Assembly: GCF_000169175.1 (NCBI RefSeq)
Contig: NZ_AAWS01000003.1
Coordinates: forward strand, 124,001 to 188,000
DNA length: 64,000 nt
Source: Microscilla marina ATCC 23134
GTDB lineage: Bacteria; Bacteroidota; Bacteroidia; Cytophagales; Microscillaceae
Direction of reading: 5' to 3'
Shown: positions 53,525-62,975 of the stretch, one piece after another
How the letters are laid out: the number at the start of each line of letters is the position of its first letter
Position numbering within the stretch: position 1 is the first letter of the stretch
The notes under the pieces: generated by a model
Seen by the model: the letters and a program-made list of their open reading frames with translations, nothing else
The model's database searches: none
Told to the model about the DNA's origin: nothing
Position numbers and translations under genes: made by a program

Positions 53525-55393
53525 ATGTCATTAGCCGAATTTGCTCCAAAAATGTCCCGACGACGGCGTAGCAATCCCCCTAAAACCTCATTTAAAGAGA
53601 ACCTAAAAGCATTTAAAAACCTTCCTAAGTTTTTTAGGCTGATATGGGAAACGAACAAAACATTGACTTTTACCAACATTGTGCTACGCTTGCTTGCGTC
53701 AGGTTTGCCCCTGGCAATGTTGTATGTAGGCAAGATGATTATGGACATCATTGTAGTGCTGTACAAAGCAGGCAATATTCAACATTGGCACCAAACCCCA
53801 GAACTATGGCAATGGATACTGGTAGAGTTGGGGTTGGCAGTACTGGCCGATTTGTTGAAAAGAGGGATTACCTTGTTGGATGCTTTGCTGGGCGATTTGT
53901 TTAATAATGAGACCTCGATAAAGTTAATGGAGCAAGCCGCTCGGTTAGACTTACCCCAGTTCGAAGACTCCGAGTTTTATGATAAGCTGGAGCGTGCCCG
54001 CCGCCAAACTACTACCAGGGTAGTGTTACTTTCACTGATATTGAGCCAGGCACAAGGGATTATCACCATGTTGTTTTTGGGGGCAGGACTGATGTTTTTT
54101 AATCCTTGGTTAATTTTATTACTGGTGATTTCTGTGATCCCGGCTTTTTTGAGCGAAACCTACTTTAACCGTTCCAAGTACTCCTTAAGCCTTAACTGGA
54201 CTCCTGAACGGCGAGAGTTAGATTACTTACGGTATGTAGGTGCCAGTGATGAAACGGCTAAAGAAGTCAAGATTTTTGGTTTGTCTGATTTTTTGACTTC
54301 GCGGTTTAAGTTGTTGGCTTATGAGTACTACTATGCCAACCGAAAGCTTGCCACACGAAGGGCTATGTGGGGAGGTTTGTTCAATGCATTGGGCAGTGTG
54401 GGCTATTATGTGGCTTATGCCTTGATCGTGTTCCAAACTGTTCAGGGTACATTATCTATCGGAACACTTACATTTCTTGCCGGGTCGTTTAATCGCCTAA
54501 GAGAACTTACCCAAAAAATATTGTCAGACTTTTCCAGCATTGCTCAGCAGGCATTATACCTTCAGGATTTGTTTGATTTTTTTGAAATAAAACCGTTGAT
54601 TTTTTCGCCTGACCAATCGCGCCCTATCCCTAAGAAAATACTGGAAGGGTTTGTGTTTGAAAACGTAAGCTTTAAATACCCTAATACCAATAAGTGGGCA
54701 GTAAAAAATATCTCATTTACATTGAAAGCGGGTGAAAAACTTGCTTTGGTGGGTGAGAATGGCGCTGGTAAAACTACTTTGATTAAATTACTTACTCGTT
54801 TGTATGACCCTACCGAAGGGCATATTTTGCTGGATGGGTATGACTTGAAAGAGTATGATTTGACTGCCTTACGCCAACTAATTGGGGTGATTTTTCAAGA
54901 TTATGTAAAGTTTCAGATGAATGTATCAGAAAACATTGCCATTGGTAAAATAGACGAAAGAGATGAGCCCCCTAAGATTGTGCACGCAGCAGAGCAAAGC
55001 CTGGCAGATAAAGTGATAGAAAAATTGCCCGATGGTTATGGTCAAATGTTGGGGCGTCGTTTTGCCAATGGGGTAGAGCTTTCGGGGGGTGAGTGGCAAA
55101 AAATAGCGTTGAGCAGAGCATATATGCGAGATGCCCAACTCATTGTATTAGACGAGCCTACATCGGCATTGGATGCCAGGGCAGAGTATGAGGTGTTTCA
55201 GCGGTTTGCTGCATTGACCCAAGGCAAAAGTGCAGTGTTGATTTCGCATCGTTTTTCAACGGTAAGAATGGCAGACCGTATCATGGTACTCAAACAAGGG
55301 CAACAGGTAGAGTTGGGTTCTCACGAAGAGTTGCTGGCACAAGATGGCTACTATGCAGAGTTGTTTAACCTTCAGGCAAAGGGATATCGTTAA
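53525..55393 (+). CDS. ABC exporter, fused permease and ATPase
   Basis: A 622-residue half-transporter. Residues 40-330 hold six membrane helices (ASGLPLAMLYVGKMIMDIIV, ITMLFLGAGLMFFNPWLILL, YYVAYALIVFQTVQG). Residues 375-610 are the nucleotide-binding domain: Walker A GENGAGKTT, Q-loop GVIFQDYVK, signature ELSGGEWQKIALSRA, Walker B LIVLDEPTS and H-loop ISHRF. It is a type IV/MsbA-like exporter working as a dimer; substrate unknown. The MSRRRRSNP start is basic and cytoplasmic. Its stop is 3 bases from that of the opposing gene. Confidence 0.94.
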   Translation: MSLAEFAPKMSRRRRSNPPKTSFKENLKAFKNLPKFFRLIWETNKTLTFTNIVLRLLASGLPLAMLYVGKMIMDIIVVLYKAGNIQHWHQTPELWQWILVELGLAVLADLLKRGITLLDALLGDLFNNETSIKLMEQAARLDLPQFEDSEFYDKLERARRQTTTRVVLLSLILSQAQGIITMLFLGAGLMFFNPWLILLLVISVIPAFLSETYFNRSKYSLSLNWTPERRELDYLRYVGASDETAKEVKIFGLSDFLTSRFKLLAYEYYYANRKLATRRAMWGGLFNALGSVGYYVAYALIVFQTVQGTLSIGTLTFLAGSFNRLRELTQKILSDFSSIAQQALYLQDLFDFFEIKPLIFSPDQSRPIPKKILEGFVFENVSFKYPNTNKWAVKNISFTLKAGEKLALVGENGAGKTTLIKLLTRLYDPTEGHILLDGYDLKEYDLTALRQLIGVIFQDYVKFQMNVSENIAIGKIDERDEPPKIVHAAEQSLADKVIEKLPDGYGQMLGRRFANGVELSGGEWQKIALSRAYMRDAQLIVLDEPTSALDARAEYEVFQRFAALTQGKSAVLISHRFSTVRMADRIMVLKQGQQVELGSHEELLAQDGYYAELFNLQAKGYR

Positions 55394-55396
55394 ATT

Positions 55397-55903
55397 TTAT
55401 TTTTTTTGGTGGGGATTGAACTGGACAAATTTGAGGAGTAATTGGTGAAGTTTTTTCCAGTCATTCATGTCTATATAGGCTACCTTTTGACCGTTCTGAA
55501 CCAATAGAGCAGTATGGGTATTTTCAAATAAAATATTTTGTCTGGGATACCCTGCCATCATGCGTTGGTTTACTTCATGGCTTAAGTCAGCAAACAAACT
55601 GATACTTTCCCATTGTCCCGTAATTTTGTGTAAAGGATTGGGTGGCGCATCGGTAGGCGGAGCAAGCCTGGTTAAGTGTAACTTAAGCCCATACTCTTTG
55701 GCATAATCATAAAGTAAGTTCTGAAAAGGTACCTGCAGAGCAGCTTCACCATAATTAGAGGCTTGCTCTAGTTCCTGGTAATATCTCCGAATACGTCGAC
55801 GTGGGGTGTTTTTATATTCTGCACGTATATTGAGGTAAATATTAGAGCCAATATATATGATAAAAACCGCCCAAAAAACCGCCAGAATAAGGTTTGCCAA
55901 CAT
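55397..55903 (-). CDS. Membrane-anchored protein of unknown function
   Basis: A 168-residue protein with one N-terminal membrane segment (MLANLILAVFWAVFIIYIGS), a basic stop-transfer (YKNTPRRRIRRYYQELE) and a soluble domain of mixed structure (HTALLVQNGQKVAYIDMNDW, LHQLLLKFVQF). No family recognised. Tail-to-tail with the ABC exporter with a 3-base gap, so their transcripts must overlap. Confidence 0.65.
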   Translation of the reverse strand: MLANLILAVFWAVFIIYIGSNIYLNIRAEYKNTPRRRIRRYYQELEQASNYGEAALQVPFQNLLYDYAKEYGLKLHLTRLAPPTDAPPNPLHKITGQWESISLFADLSHEVNQRMMAGYPRQNILFENTHTALLVQNGQKVAYIDMNDWKKLHQLLLKFVQFNPHQKK

Positions 55904-55997
55904 ATCATATGAGTTTTGTTATTTGAAGAATCAATTCTTATACACACCAAGGTGTTTGATCTACTCTGCCCTACTATTTTTCGTTCTGAATTAGTGT

Positions 55998-56033
55998 TCC
56001 CACAACTCAGTTTACAAGTCCTTAGATACTGAT
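55998..56033. repeat. Diverged copy of dispersed repeat (CCTTAGATACCGATG family)
   Basis: CCCACAACTCAGTTTACAAG followed by TCCTTAGATACTGATGCTT matches 9630-9666 with a few changes. The rest of the 55904-56334 gap has no gene. Confidence 0.5.
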
Positions 56034-56334
56034 GCTTAAAAAACAGCTTTTGGTCGGTTGGTAAGGACACGCAACCTATAACAGCAAGGATGATATTTTT
56101 TTAAAAACCGAAGCTATTTCTAAATCTCGATTTATCAAGACAGTTTTACTGTGCTAAATTCAACCAAGGTAAAAGTTGGGTAGAGTAGTGCTTGATCGTT
56201 GTAAGAATAAGTATAACTCTTTATACATCAAAATAATTCCAAAAATGATTTGGAGTAGTGTAGCAAGGTTGTATGCGCTCACTAATTTTGCTATATTGAT
56301 ATTCTATATAAAAAATTACTTGGTAAAAACTTTT

Positions 56335-56763
56335 ATGGCAATAACAAATGCAGTAGAAAACCGGAATGTTCGAGGCTATTTACAGGAATTGGCAAAAGAA
56401 CTAAAGGCAAGTTATATTGAGTATTCAGACAATACCATTATCATTACTATCCCTTTGCAAAAAGGACGCTTTCAGGGGGTGAAAGTGTTAATTGCCGAAA
56501 AAAAAGGGGAAATGATGCTTACATTTACCTCTTCGGTTTGTCGTTTGTCCGAATATGACAATATTGACTTTAAACACTTGCTGGAGATGAACTATGAGTT
56601 GTGTTATACCAAAATAGCCATTATAGAAGCAGAGTTTGTAGAGCTGGTAGCATCTGTACAGTATGACGTTTGTACCGACGAACAACTGCGTAATATGGTG
56701 ATAGAGGCGGCTACTGTGGCAGATGAACTAGAGCTAAAGCTGACCGGAAAAGATGTATATTAA
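56335..56763 (+). CDS. Small YbjN/CesT-like protein
   Basis: Start at 56335 (MAITNAVENRNVRGYLQELA) removes 53 doubtful residues; 142 residues remain. The alternation LKASYIEYSDNTIIITIPLQ, MMLTFTSSVCRLSEYD and HLLEMNYELCYTKIAIIEAE is that of the YbjN/type III chaperone-like fold, an alpha/beta dimer that binds other proteins. Three Cys residues are present. Specific role unknown. Confidence 0.65.
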   Translation: MAITNAVENRNVRGYLQELAKELKASYIEYSDNTIIITIPLQKGRFQGVKVLIAEKKGEMMLTFTSSVCRLSEYDNIDFKHLLEMNYELCYTKIAIIEAEFVELVASVQYDVCTDEQLRNMVIEAATVADELELKLTGKDVY

Positions 56764-56938
56764 AGCCAATATGTTGTGTAAGGTGATTGTGTTACAAACC
56801 ACCCCTTATGTTATGTATTGATCAACGCGAGTTGCTTTATCAGCGGCAAGCCAAGTAAGTACAAATTGCCAGCATATATATATACCAACAAACTAAACCT
56901 AAAGCTTGCTACATTGATATACATTAGCCGCTAGAGTA

Positions 56939-59224
56939 TTAATACCCTACTACTTTACATTCTACCCTACGGTTAAGTATTCTGCCGTGTTTGGTTTTGT
57001 TAGGGTGCTTAGGCGACACCTTGCCATACCCCTTATAGGTAAGTCTTGAGAAATCAATGCCCTTCTCAATCAGGTAATCTACTACTGCCTTTGCCCTGTC
57101 TTCTGATAGCCCCACATTTCCTTTTTTGCTCCCCAACTCATCGCTGTACCCCGCAAGTTCGACTTTTACCTTAGGGTTTGTTTCCAAAAAATTCACCAAT
57201 TTGTCAAGTGATGGGTGACAGTATTTTTCTATTTTCCGGCTGCCAAATTTAAAGTAAATACGAAAATCGGAGGGGGTAGTAGTTGCCAGTTTTTTGAGTT
57301 TAATATTCAATATTTTTTCACTCGACTTGCTATTTGCCGGAATATCAAAGTAGGTAGAGTAGAACATATACCCGGTTTTTTGCACATACAACAGGTATTT
57401 TTTGCCCGATTCCATCGTGGTAGAGTATGCCCCCGATGGGTTGACAGAGTTGAACTCGTCTACTACCTTGTTGGTTTCTACATCAATCAATTTCATTTTG
57501 GCGTCTATCAGTTTTTTAGACACTTCATCAGTTACTGCCCCTCTCAGCATCACAATAGAACGTTCAGTTTTAGAACTTGGCAAAAACTTAATGGGTAATA
57601 TTTTCACTGCCACCTGAAAACCAATCTCATTTACTTTGTTGATGTTATACTTAGGCAAAGAAATTACATAAATATCGTGTTTGTTAGAGCCTTCTCCTTT
57701 TATGGATGAATAATACCCACGGCGGTAGTCGCCCGAAAGCACAAAGTGAATGTCATCGCGTATGGTGTTGATAGGGTACCCCATATTTTTGGGTTTGGCC
57801 CATTCATCGTTTTCAAGACTGGTTTGGTAAATATCATAGTCATACCGACTAGAGTCTCCCCGATGCCCTCGTGAACTAAAAAACAAGGTTTTGCCATCTA
57901 TATGAATAAATGGGGAGTCTTCATCTTGTTCAGTGTTAATGTTAGGGCCCAGGTTGACAGCTTTGCCCCATTTGCCACTGGCACCCTTTTCACTTTTATA
58001 AATGTCTAGTCCTCCTTGCCCTCCTGGACGATCACTAGAGAAAAATAATGTTTTACCATCTGCCGAAATTGTCACCGATGGTTCATGATAAATGGTATTG
58101 ATGTGCTTGCCCAAAGAGCGAGGCTTAGACCAGGTATAGTCTGCCTTAAGGTCAGATACATACAGGTTGCCCCCTCGGTTGTCGCGGTAAGTAAAAAGTT
58201 GTTTGCCATCGGGCGAGAGCGCCACTCCCGACTCGTGGGTAGAGGTATTAAAATCCTTGATTTTTTCGGGTGCGCTCCAATAACCCTTGGACTTGTATGA
58301 GATGTAAATGTCTTCGTGAAATAAGCTGTCATTACTATCTCGTTTGCCTCCAGTGGTATTAGGGCGCCTTGAGGTAAAAATAAGGGTAGACTCATCTGCC
58401 GAAATAATAGGCGCATATTCGTCATATTCGCTATTGATAGCCCTGCCTAAGTTATTAATAGGGCGACTATAGGCGTTTTGAGTATGTTGAATGGCATTGT
58501 AACATTCCTGCATTTTTGACCTTACAATATCTTTGAGGTCTTTTACTGCCATTTTGTTTTCTATAATGCGTATAGAGTCCTCTTTAATTTTGGTAAATTT
58601 TCTAAAGGCCTTTTGGTAGTAATGCATTGCCGTGTCCAGGTTATTGTTATAATGGTTGATCTCGGCAAGAAAAAGCTCATTAAGAGACATGAGTGAGGGG
58701 TTGTTTTTATAAATTTTCTTTAAAAAACCCTTGGCATCCTTTTTATAAGAAGCTTGCATTAGTTGCAAAAAGAATACCCCCATTTCTATTTTTTCCGATG
58801 CTTTACGCAATGTCTTCTTGATGGTTTTTCCATAAGTTTTTAAATTAGGGTCTTTTTTATCTCCTATACTGCCTGAAGCAATTTCGCTGGAGTTTTTAGG
58901 GAATAGCCTTTTGGCAAGTTCTCCTGAACGTTCAAAACGTTTAAAAAAATTATTGGCTTCTTGTTTGGAAAGAGATTGAACAATTTGAATAAAGAAAGCC
59001 CCTAGTTCGGCCTTGGTTTCGAACTTTTGCACCAACCCCTGGATTCTTTTTGCGTAAAAAGTCATATCTTTCGCAGGCTTGGTGGTATCACCCTGTACGG
59101 TTGTGGTGTTGTTTTTAGGTTTTACATCTGTTTGGGCATTTAATAAGCCCGGTGTACAGCAACAAAACAATAAAATTAGCCAGTTTTTTTGCAGGATTAG
59201 ATGAATGGAATTGAATGTTTTCAT
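56939..59224 (-). CDS. OmpA-family protein with TPR, PD40 propeller and CRD-like domain (PorE-like)
   Basis: Start at 59224 (MKTFNSIHLILQKNWLILLF) gives a signal peptide ending LNAQT, 761 residues. Domain order: helical/TPR region 60-260 (NHYNNNLDTAMHYYQKAFRK), PD40/WD40-like propeller 270-530 with repeated blade motifs such as ISADGKTLFFSSDRPGGQGG and DIYISY, a carboxypeptidase-regulatory-like beta domain about 560-640 (LRGAVTDEVSKKLIDAKMKL), and a C-terminal OmpA domain (AGYSDELGSKKGNVGLSEDR, ILNRRVECKVVGY). This is the layout of PorE of the type IX secretion system, but paralogues are common, so a T9SS role is inference. Confidence 0.9.
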   Translation of the reverse strand: MKTFNSIHLILQKNWLILLFCCCTPGLLNAQTDVKPKNNTTTVQGDTTKPAKDMTFYAKRIQGLVQKFETKAELGAFFIQIVQSLSKQEANNFFKRFERSGELAKRLFPKNSSEIASGSIGDKKDPNLKTYGKTIKKTLRKASEKIEMGVFFLQLMQASYKKDAKGFLKKIYKNNPSLMSLNELFLAEINHYNNNLDTAMHYYQKAFRKFTKIKEDSIRIIENKMAVKDLKDIVRSKMQECYNAIQHTQNAYSRPINNLGRAINSEYDEYAPIISADESTLIFTSRRPNTTGGKRDSNDSLFHEDIYISYKSKGYWSAPEKIKDFNTSTHESGVALSPDGKQLFTYRDNRGGNLYVSDLKADYTWSKPRSLGKHINTIYHEPSVTISADGKTLFFSSDRPGGQGGLDIYKSEKGASGKWGKAVNLGPNINTEQDEDSPFIHIDGKTLFFSSRGHRGDSSRYDYDIYQTSLENDEWAKPKNMGYPINTIRDDIHFVLSGDYRRGYYSSIKGEGSNKHDIYVISLPKYNINKVNEIGFQVAVKILPIKFLPSSKTERSIVMLRGAVTDEVSKKLIDAKMKLIDVETNKVVDEFNSVNPSGAYSTTMESGKKYLLYVQKTGYMFYSTYFDIPANSKSSEKILNIKLKKLATTTPSDFRIYFKFGSRKIEKYCHPSLDKLVNFLETNPKVKVELAGYSDELGSKKGNVGLSEDRAKAVVDYLIEKGIDFSRLTYKGYGKVSPKHPNKTKHGRILNRRVECKVVGY

Positions 59225-59328
59225 AATGGATTGTTGCCTTGGTTTTAATACCCTAAAATCAAACAAAATTAATTGCCAAGTTATTTAATGATAGTATACA
59301 AAAATATACAAAATACTTTATTTAATCA

Positions 59329-60594
59329 ATGCTAATGGATACAGCATATTTGAAAGAAAACCACCTGTTATTGCTGGATAGTATCAGTGGCAGTAAAGCT
59401 TATGGATTAGATGGTACACACTCAGATACCGACATTCGTGGGGTTTTTATATTACCCAAAAAAACATTGTACGGTATGGAGTATACTCCACAGGTTAATA
59501 ACGAATCGAACGATATAACTTATTATGAGCTCAAGCGCTTTATAGAGCTTTTGGCAAAAAATAACCCGAATATTTTAGAGTTACTCTATATTCCGACCGA
59601 TTGTTTGATTTATGAGCACCCATTGTTTGCCAAAATCAAACAAGTGCAAGTTCTATCTAAACTTTGTCGTAATACTTATGGCAACTATGCCATGTCTCAA
59701 ATAAAGAAAGCCAGAGGTTTAAACAAGAAGATTGTAAACCCTATGTCGCCAGATCGCAAAACGATTCTTGATTTTTGCTACATTGTATACGAGCAAGGAA
59801 GTATTCCTCTGCGTAAGTGGCTCAAGTTAAGAGGTTTTGCTCAGGAACAATGCGGTTTGGTGAATATTCCTCACATGCGCAATATGTATGCCGTGTATTA
59901 TGATCCTTCCAGCCAAATGGGGTATCGGGGAGTGATGCAAAAAGAGAATGCCAATGACGTAATTTTGAGCTCAATACCCAAAGGCGAAAAGGTGGTGAGT
60001 TATATGTCATTTAATAATGATGGATATTCGTCGTATTGCAAAGATTATAAAGAATATTGGCAGTGGGTAGAAGAGCGCAACGATGCACGTTACCAAGGTA
60101 CACTTGACCATGGCAAAAACTATGACGCCAAAAACCTAATGCATACTTTTAGGTTGCTCACTATGGCAGAAGAAATAGCCAAAGAGGGCAGGTTGATCGT
60201 AAGACGACCTGATCGGGAGTTTTTACTTAAGATTAAAAAAGGTGAATTTGAATATGATGATTTGGTAAAACAAGCCGAAGAGAGAGCCAATAATTTAGAT
60301 GACTTATACGCTAAAGCTGATTTGCCTGATACACCTGACGTGGTGGGTTTGGAAAAAGCATTGGTAGAAATAAGAGAAGAGTTTTATGTTATAGGCAAAG
60401 GTGGAAAGCCTCCGGTTTCGCCTACCAAAACTGCCCAAGACCTGGTAAGGGAAAAGGCGAACACTAAATCTAAAGAAGCAGCATCTGCCCAACCTCAGCC
60501 TAAAGCAAAAACCAAAGTGGAAGCCAAGGAACCTACAACAATGGATTCCACCAAAGAAGCTTCTAAAGGTGATGAGGGCACAACGGATAAATAA
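59329..60594 (+). CDS. Predicted nucleotidyltransferase, COG3541/RlaP type, with charged tail
   Basis: Up to 421 residues (the ATG at 59335 is the likelier start by one Met pair). The nucleotidyltransferase core is at 15-110: SISGSKAYGLDGTHSDTDIR has the GS-x9-DxD signature with two catalytic Asp, then FIELLAKNNPNILELLYIPT. COG3541 proteins include RNA-ligase-associated RlaP-like enzymes; substrate unknown. The last 70 residues are a low-complexity Lys/Ala/Glu/Thr tail (KAKTKVEAKEPTTMDSTKEA), unusual for the family. Divergent from the OmpA-family gene. Confidence 0.85.
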   Translation: MLMDTAYLKENHLLLLDSISGSKAYGLDGTHSDTDIRGVFILPKKTLYGMEYTPQVNNESNDITYYELKRFIELLAKNNPNILELLYIPTDCLIYEHPLFAKIKQVQVLSKLCRNTYGNYAMSQIKKARGLNKKIVNPMSPDRKTILDFCYIVYEQGSIPLRKWLKLRGFAQEQCGLVNIPHMRNMYAVYYDPSSQMGYRGVMQKENANDVILSSIPKGEKVVSYMSFNNDGYSSYCKDYKEYWQWVEERNDARYQGTLDHGKNYDAKNLMHTFRLLTMAEEIAKEGRLIVRRPDREFLLKIKKGEFEYDDLVKQAEERANNLDDLYAKADLPDTPDVVGLEKALVEIREEFYVIGKGGKPPVSPTKTAQDLVREKANTKSKEAASAQPQPKAKTKVEAKEPTTMDSTKEASKGDEGTTDK

Positions 60595-60600
60595 TGATAG

Positions 60601-60634
60601 AAGTCTTCTTGCGGCGCCATTGCAGAAGGCTTTT
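60601..60634 (+). terminator. Rho-independent terminator
   Basis: AAG-t-CTTC-t-TGC, 9-base loop, GCA-GAAG-g-CTT, then TTTT, 6 bases after the nucleotidyltransferase stop. Confidence 0.65.
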
Positions 60635-60636
60635 CC

Positions 60637-61662
60637 TTACTTTTTTTTGACCAAGGGCTCGTTAGGCAAAGTCCACCAATCAGTAATACTTAGGTGGATG
60701 GTGGTGCTAGGTTTAAAGGGGGCAAGCGAATACACCCACAGGCTCAGTCCATCGTTGCTTTGTACCTGAAGCAAATAATGATTTCCCATGAATTGTTGTT
60801 GAATTACTTGACCACTGAGGTGTGCTTTTTTGGCTTTGGTTACTTTCAATTGTTCTGGGCGAATACAGACTGTTTGGTCTGCGTCATTGTTTTTGATGAA
60901 GCCTTTGGGCAACAATTGGCTGTTGAACACATTGCAAAGCCCGAAAAAGCGAGCGACAAACTGGTTGGTCGGTTTGTGGTACATGTCTTCGGGAGAAGCG
61001 GTTTGTATCAATTGCCCACCTTGTATCAGGGCTACTTTATCGGTAAACGACAAGGCATCTTGGGTATCGTGCGTGACAAAAACAAGGGTGGTATTGTAAC
61101 GGTTGACCAACTGCTTGAGTGCTTGTTTTATTTCTTGTTTTAGAATGCCGTCTATTTGGCTAAAAGGTTCATCTAAAAGTAATATTTCTGGTTCGGCAGA
61201 CAGTGCTTTTGCCAAAGCAACTCTCTGTTGTTGACCACCCGATAGTTCTCTGGGGTATTTTTTGGCGAAAGCTTGCAAATGAAAAATCTGGAGAAGCTCT
61301 TCTGTTCTTTGTTGTTGGGTAGCCTGGTCATAATACCTTAGTTGGTAATTGATATTCTCGGCAACAGTATGGTTGGGAAAAAGCTTAAAATCCTGAAAAA
61401 CCAAGTGTATATCAGGGTGTCCAGGCACCAACTCTTCGGCATACTCATTGACCAACTCATCTTTATAATAGACTGTACCTTGGTCTGGCAACATCAAACC
61501 TGCCAATAGCCTCAATAGGGTAGTTTTACCCGCGCCACTGGGTCCGGTCAGCGCCAGTACTTCGCCTTGGGTTACCTGTAGTGAAACCTGGTGAACAGCA
61601 GCAGCCGTACTTTGGACAAATGTTTTACTAAGCTGATCTGTGTGTAAGATAATGTCTGACAT
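60637..61662 (-). CDS. ABC transporter ATP-binding protein with TOBE domain (FbpC/PotA-like)
   Basis: A 341-residue ATPase subunit of an importer. Walker A GPSGAGKTTLL, signature ELSGGQQQRVALAKAL, Walker B EILLLDEPFSQID and the switch FVTHDTQDAL are intact; residues 235-340 include the regulatory TOBE domain (CIRPEQLKVTKAKKAHLSGQ). Similar proteins drive uptake of ferric iron, polyamines or sulfate/molybdate. No permease or binding-protein gene is adjacent in the window, so the substrate is open. The upstream 290-bp gap shows no other gene. Confidence 0.92.
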   Translation of the reverse strand: MSDIILHTDQLSKTFVQSTAAAVHQVSLQVTQGEVLALTGPSGAGKTTLLRLLAGLMLPDQGTVYYKDELVNEYAEELVPGHPDIHLVFQDFKLFPNHTVAENINYQLRYYDQATQQQRTEELLQIFHLQAFAKKYPRELSGGQQQRVALAKALSAEPEILLLDEPFSQIDGILKQEIKQALKQLVNRYNTTLVFVTHDTQDALSFTDKVALIQGGQLIQTASPEDMYHKPTNQFVARFFGLCNVFNSQLLPKGFIKNNDADQTVCIRPEQLKVTKAKKAHLSGQVIQQQFMGNHYLLQVQSNDGLSLWVYSLAPFKPSTTIHLSITDWWTLPNEPLVKKK

Positions 61663-61952
61663 AATGCCTTATCAATTGCCTGTAATATATAAGTGATACT
61701 CTGTAATAACTGTCTGGTTTATAATAAATTAGCTTCGTAGTGTTTGCGCTTTGTTTTGTAGCTCTCTGCACTACTTCTCGTTGCTTTTCCTGGCAAGAGT
61801 ACCACCACTCCCACAAAAAGCGTTTCAGCCAGTTTTGAGTCTATCTGGGAACTCATCTTGACCACGTTATTAAAGAGGGACAAACTTACTACTCTGTGGG
61901 TTAATTTGTGGAGGAATGAAAAAATATTGTATAAAAATAATGTGATAACTGT

Positions 61953-62711
61953 ATGGAAGATCCAAAGTTTTTGAAAATACCTGCGCCACCTTATGGGCGT
62001 AGGTTTGCTATAAGTGATGTACATGGGTGTTTGCAAACCCTAGAAGCGTTGGTGTGGCAACATATCAAACTGCAACCCGAAGATCAGTTGTTTTTTTTGG
62101 GTGATTATATAGATCGGGGACCTGCCAGTGCCGGAGTAATGGATTTTATTATGGCTTTGCAAGCCAAGGGATACCCAGTATATGCCTTGCGGGGCAATCA
62201 CGAACAAACCTTGCTGAATGACTACGAAATGCATGACAAAGAACGGCTTAAAGTAGTAATGACCAAGTTTAAGAAAACCCCTGACTTGCTCAACGAAATG
62301 GGCGAGATGAATTTGCGTTACCTCGACTTTATCAAAGGTTTACCTTATTATATAGACACTGAAGGTTTTTATTTGGTGCACGCTGGGTTTGATTTTGGTG
62401 AGGAGGAGCCTTTCGAGGAATGGGAGGCAATGCTTTGGATCAGACAGTTTCCGCCCAGATTGTCAGATTTGCAAATATTGGCTATGCTAGACCAACCCAA
62501 ACGTATAGTACATGGGCATACCCCCAATAGCATTGAAGACATTGTGTCCAAAGCTAAAAGCAAGGCATTGGTGCTGCCCATAGACAATGGCTGTGTGTTT
62601 GGGGGAGCTTCTAGGGGCAAGTTTTCGGATAATGATTTAGGCAGGTTGTGTGCGCTCAATCTTGATACTTTTGAGGTGTTGATACAAGAGCGATTAGAAG
62701 ACATGGCTTAA
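61953..62711 (+). CDS. PPP-type metallophosphoesterase (Ser/Thr phosphatase-like)
   Basis: A 252-residue calcineurin-like phosphatase. The di-metal motifs are complete: SDVHGCL, LGDYIDRGP, LRGNHEQTLL, then HAGFDFGEEEP and the late VHGHTPN. This set matches the PPP family (lambda-phosphatase/PrpA type) that removes phosphate from Ser/Thr in proteins; diadenosine tetraphosphate hydrolase is an alternative. It could counteract the kinase at 11386. Cytoplasmic. A hairpin follows at 62724. Confidence 0.9.
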   Translation: MEDPKFLKIPAPPYGRRFAISDVHGCLQTLEALVWQHIKLQPEDQLFFLGDYIDRGPASAGVMDFIMALQAKGYPVYALRGNHEQTLLNDYEMHDKERLKVVMTKFKKTPDLLNEMGEMNLRYLDFIKGLPYYIDTEGFYLVHAGFDFGEEEPFEEWEAMLWIRQFPPRLSDLQILAMLDQPKRIVHGHTPNSIEDIVSKAKSKALVLPIDNGCVFGGASRGKFSDNDLGRLCALNLDTFEVLIQERLEDMA

Positions 62712-62723
62712 CAAAAAATAAGC

Positions 62724-62755
62724 CCCGGGAAGTTATAATCAAGATAACCACCGGG
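62724..62755 (+). terminator. Hairpin after phosphatase gene
   Basis: CCCGG, inner GTTAT-aatcaag-ATAAC, CCGGG. Strong stem but no T run after it, so mRNA stabiliser or weak terminator. The 62756-62975 gap shows nothing else. Confidence 0.5.
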
Positions 62756-62975
62756 ACTCACCATTTAGGATAAGCACAAATCGGTAACTTTTGGTTGATG
62801 AAAAATGTTTTCAAGTTTTCTAAAAAACTTTGCATCTGAAAGCTTAAATACAAAGTTTTGAGTAAAAGCGACCTTAAATAACTGCAAAGGCGACTATTTG
62901 CCCTGGTGAAAAAATAGTTTTTTACCCTGAACTCACCTGCAGTACTGACCTGAGGTATTTTAAAACAGGCTAAAA

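Noticed and set aside
61628-61816. 62-codon frame upstream of the ABC ATPase
   Set aside because: Contains WEWWYSCQEKQREVV but overlaps the ABC start, lacks a domain and competes with another open frame in the same stretch.
61719-62036. 105-codon minus frame opposite the phosphatase start
   Set aside because: Overlaps the well-supported phosphatase gene; no recognisable features.
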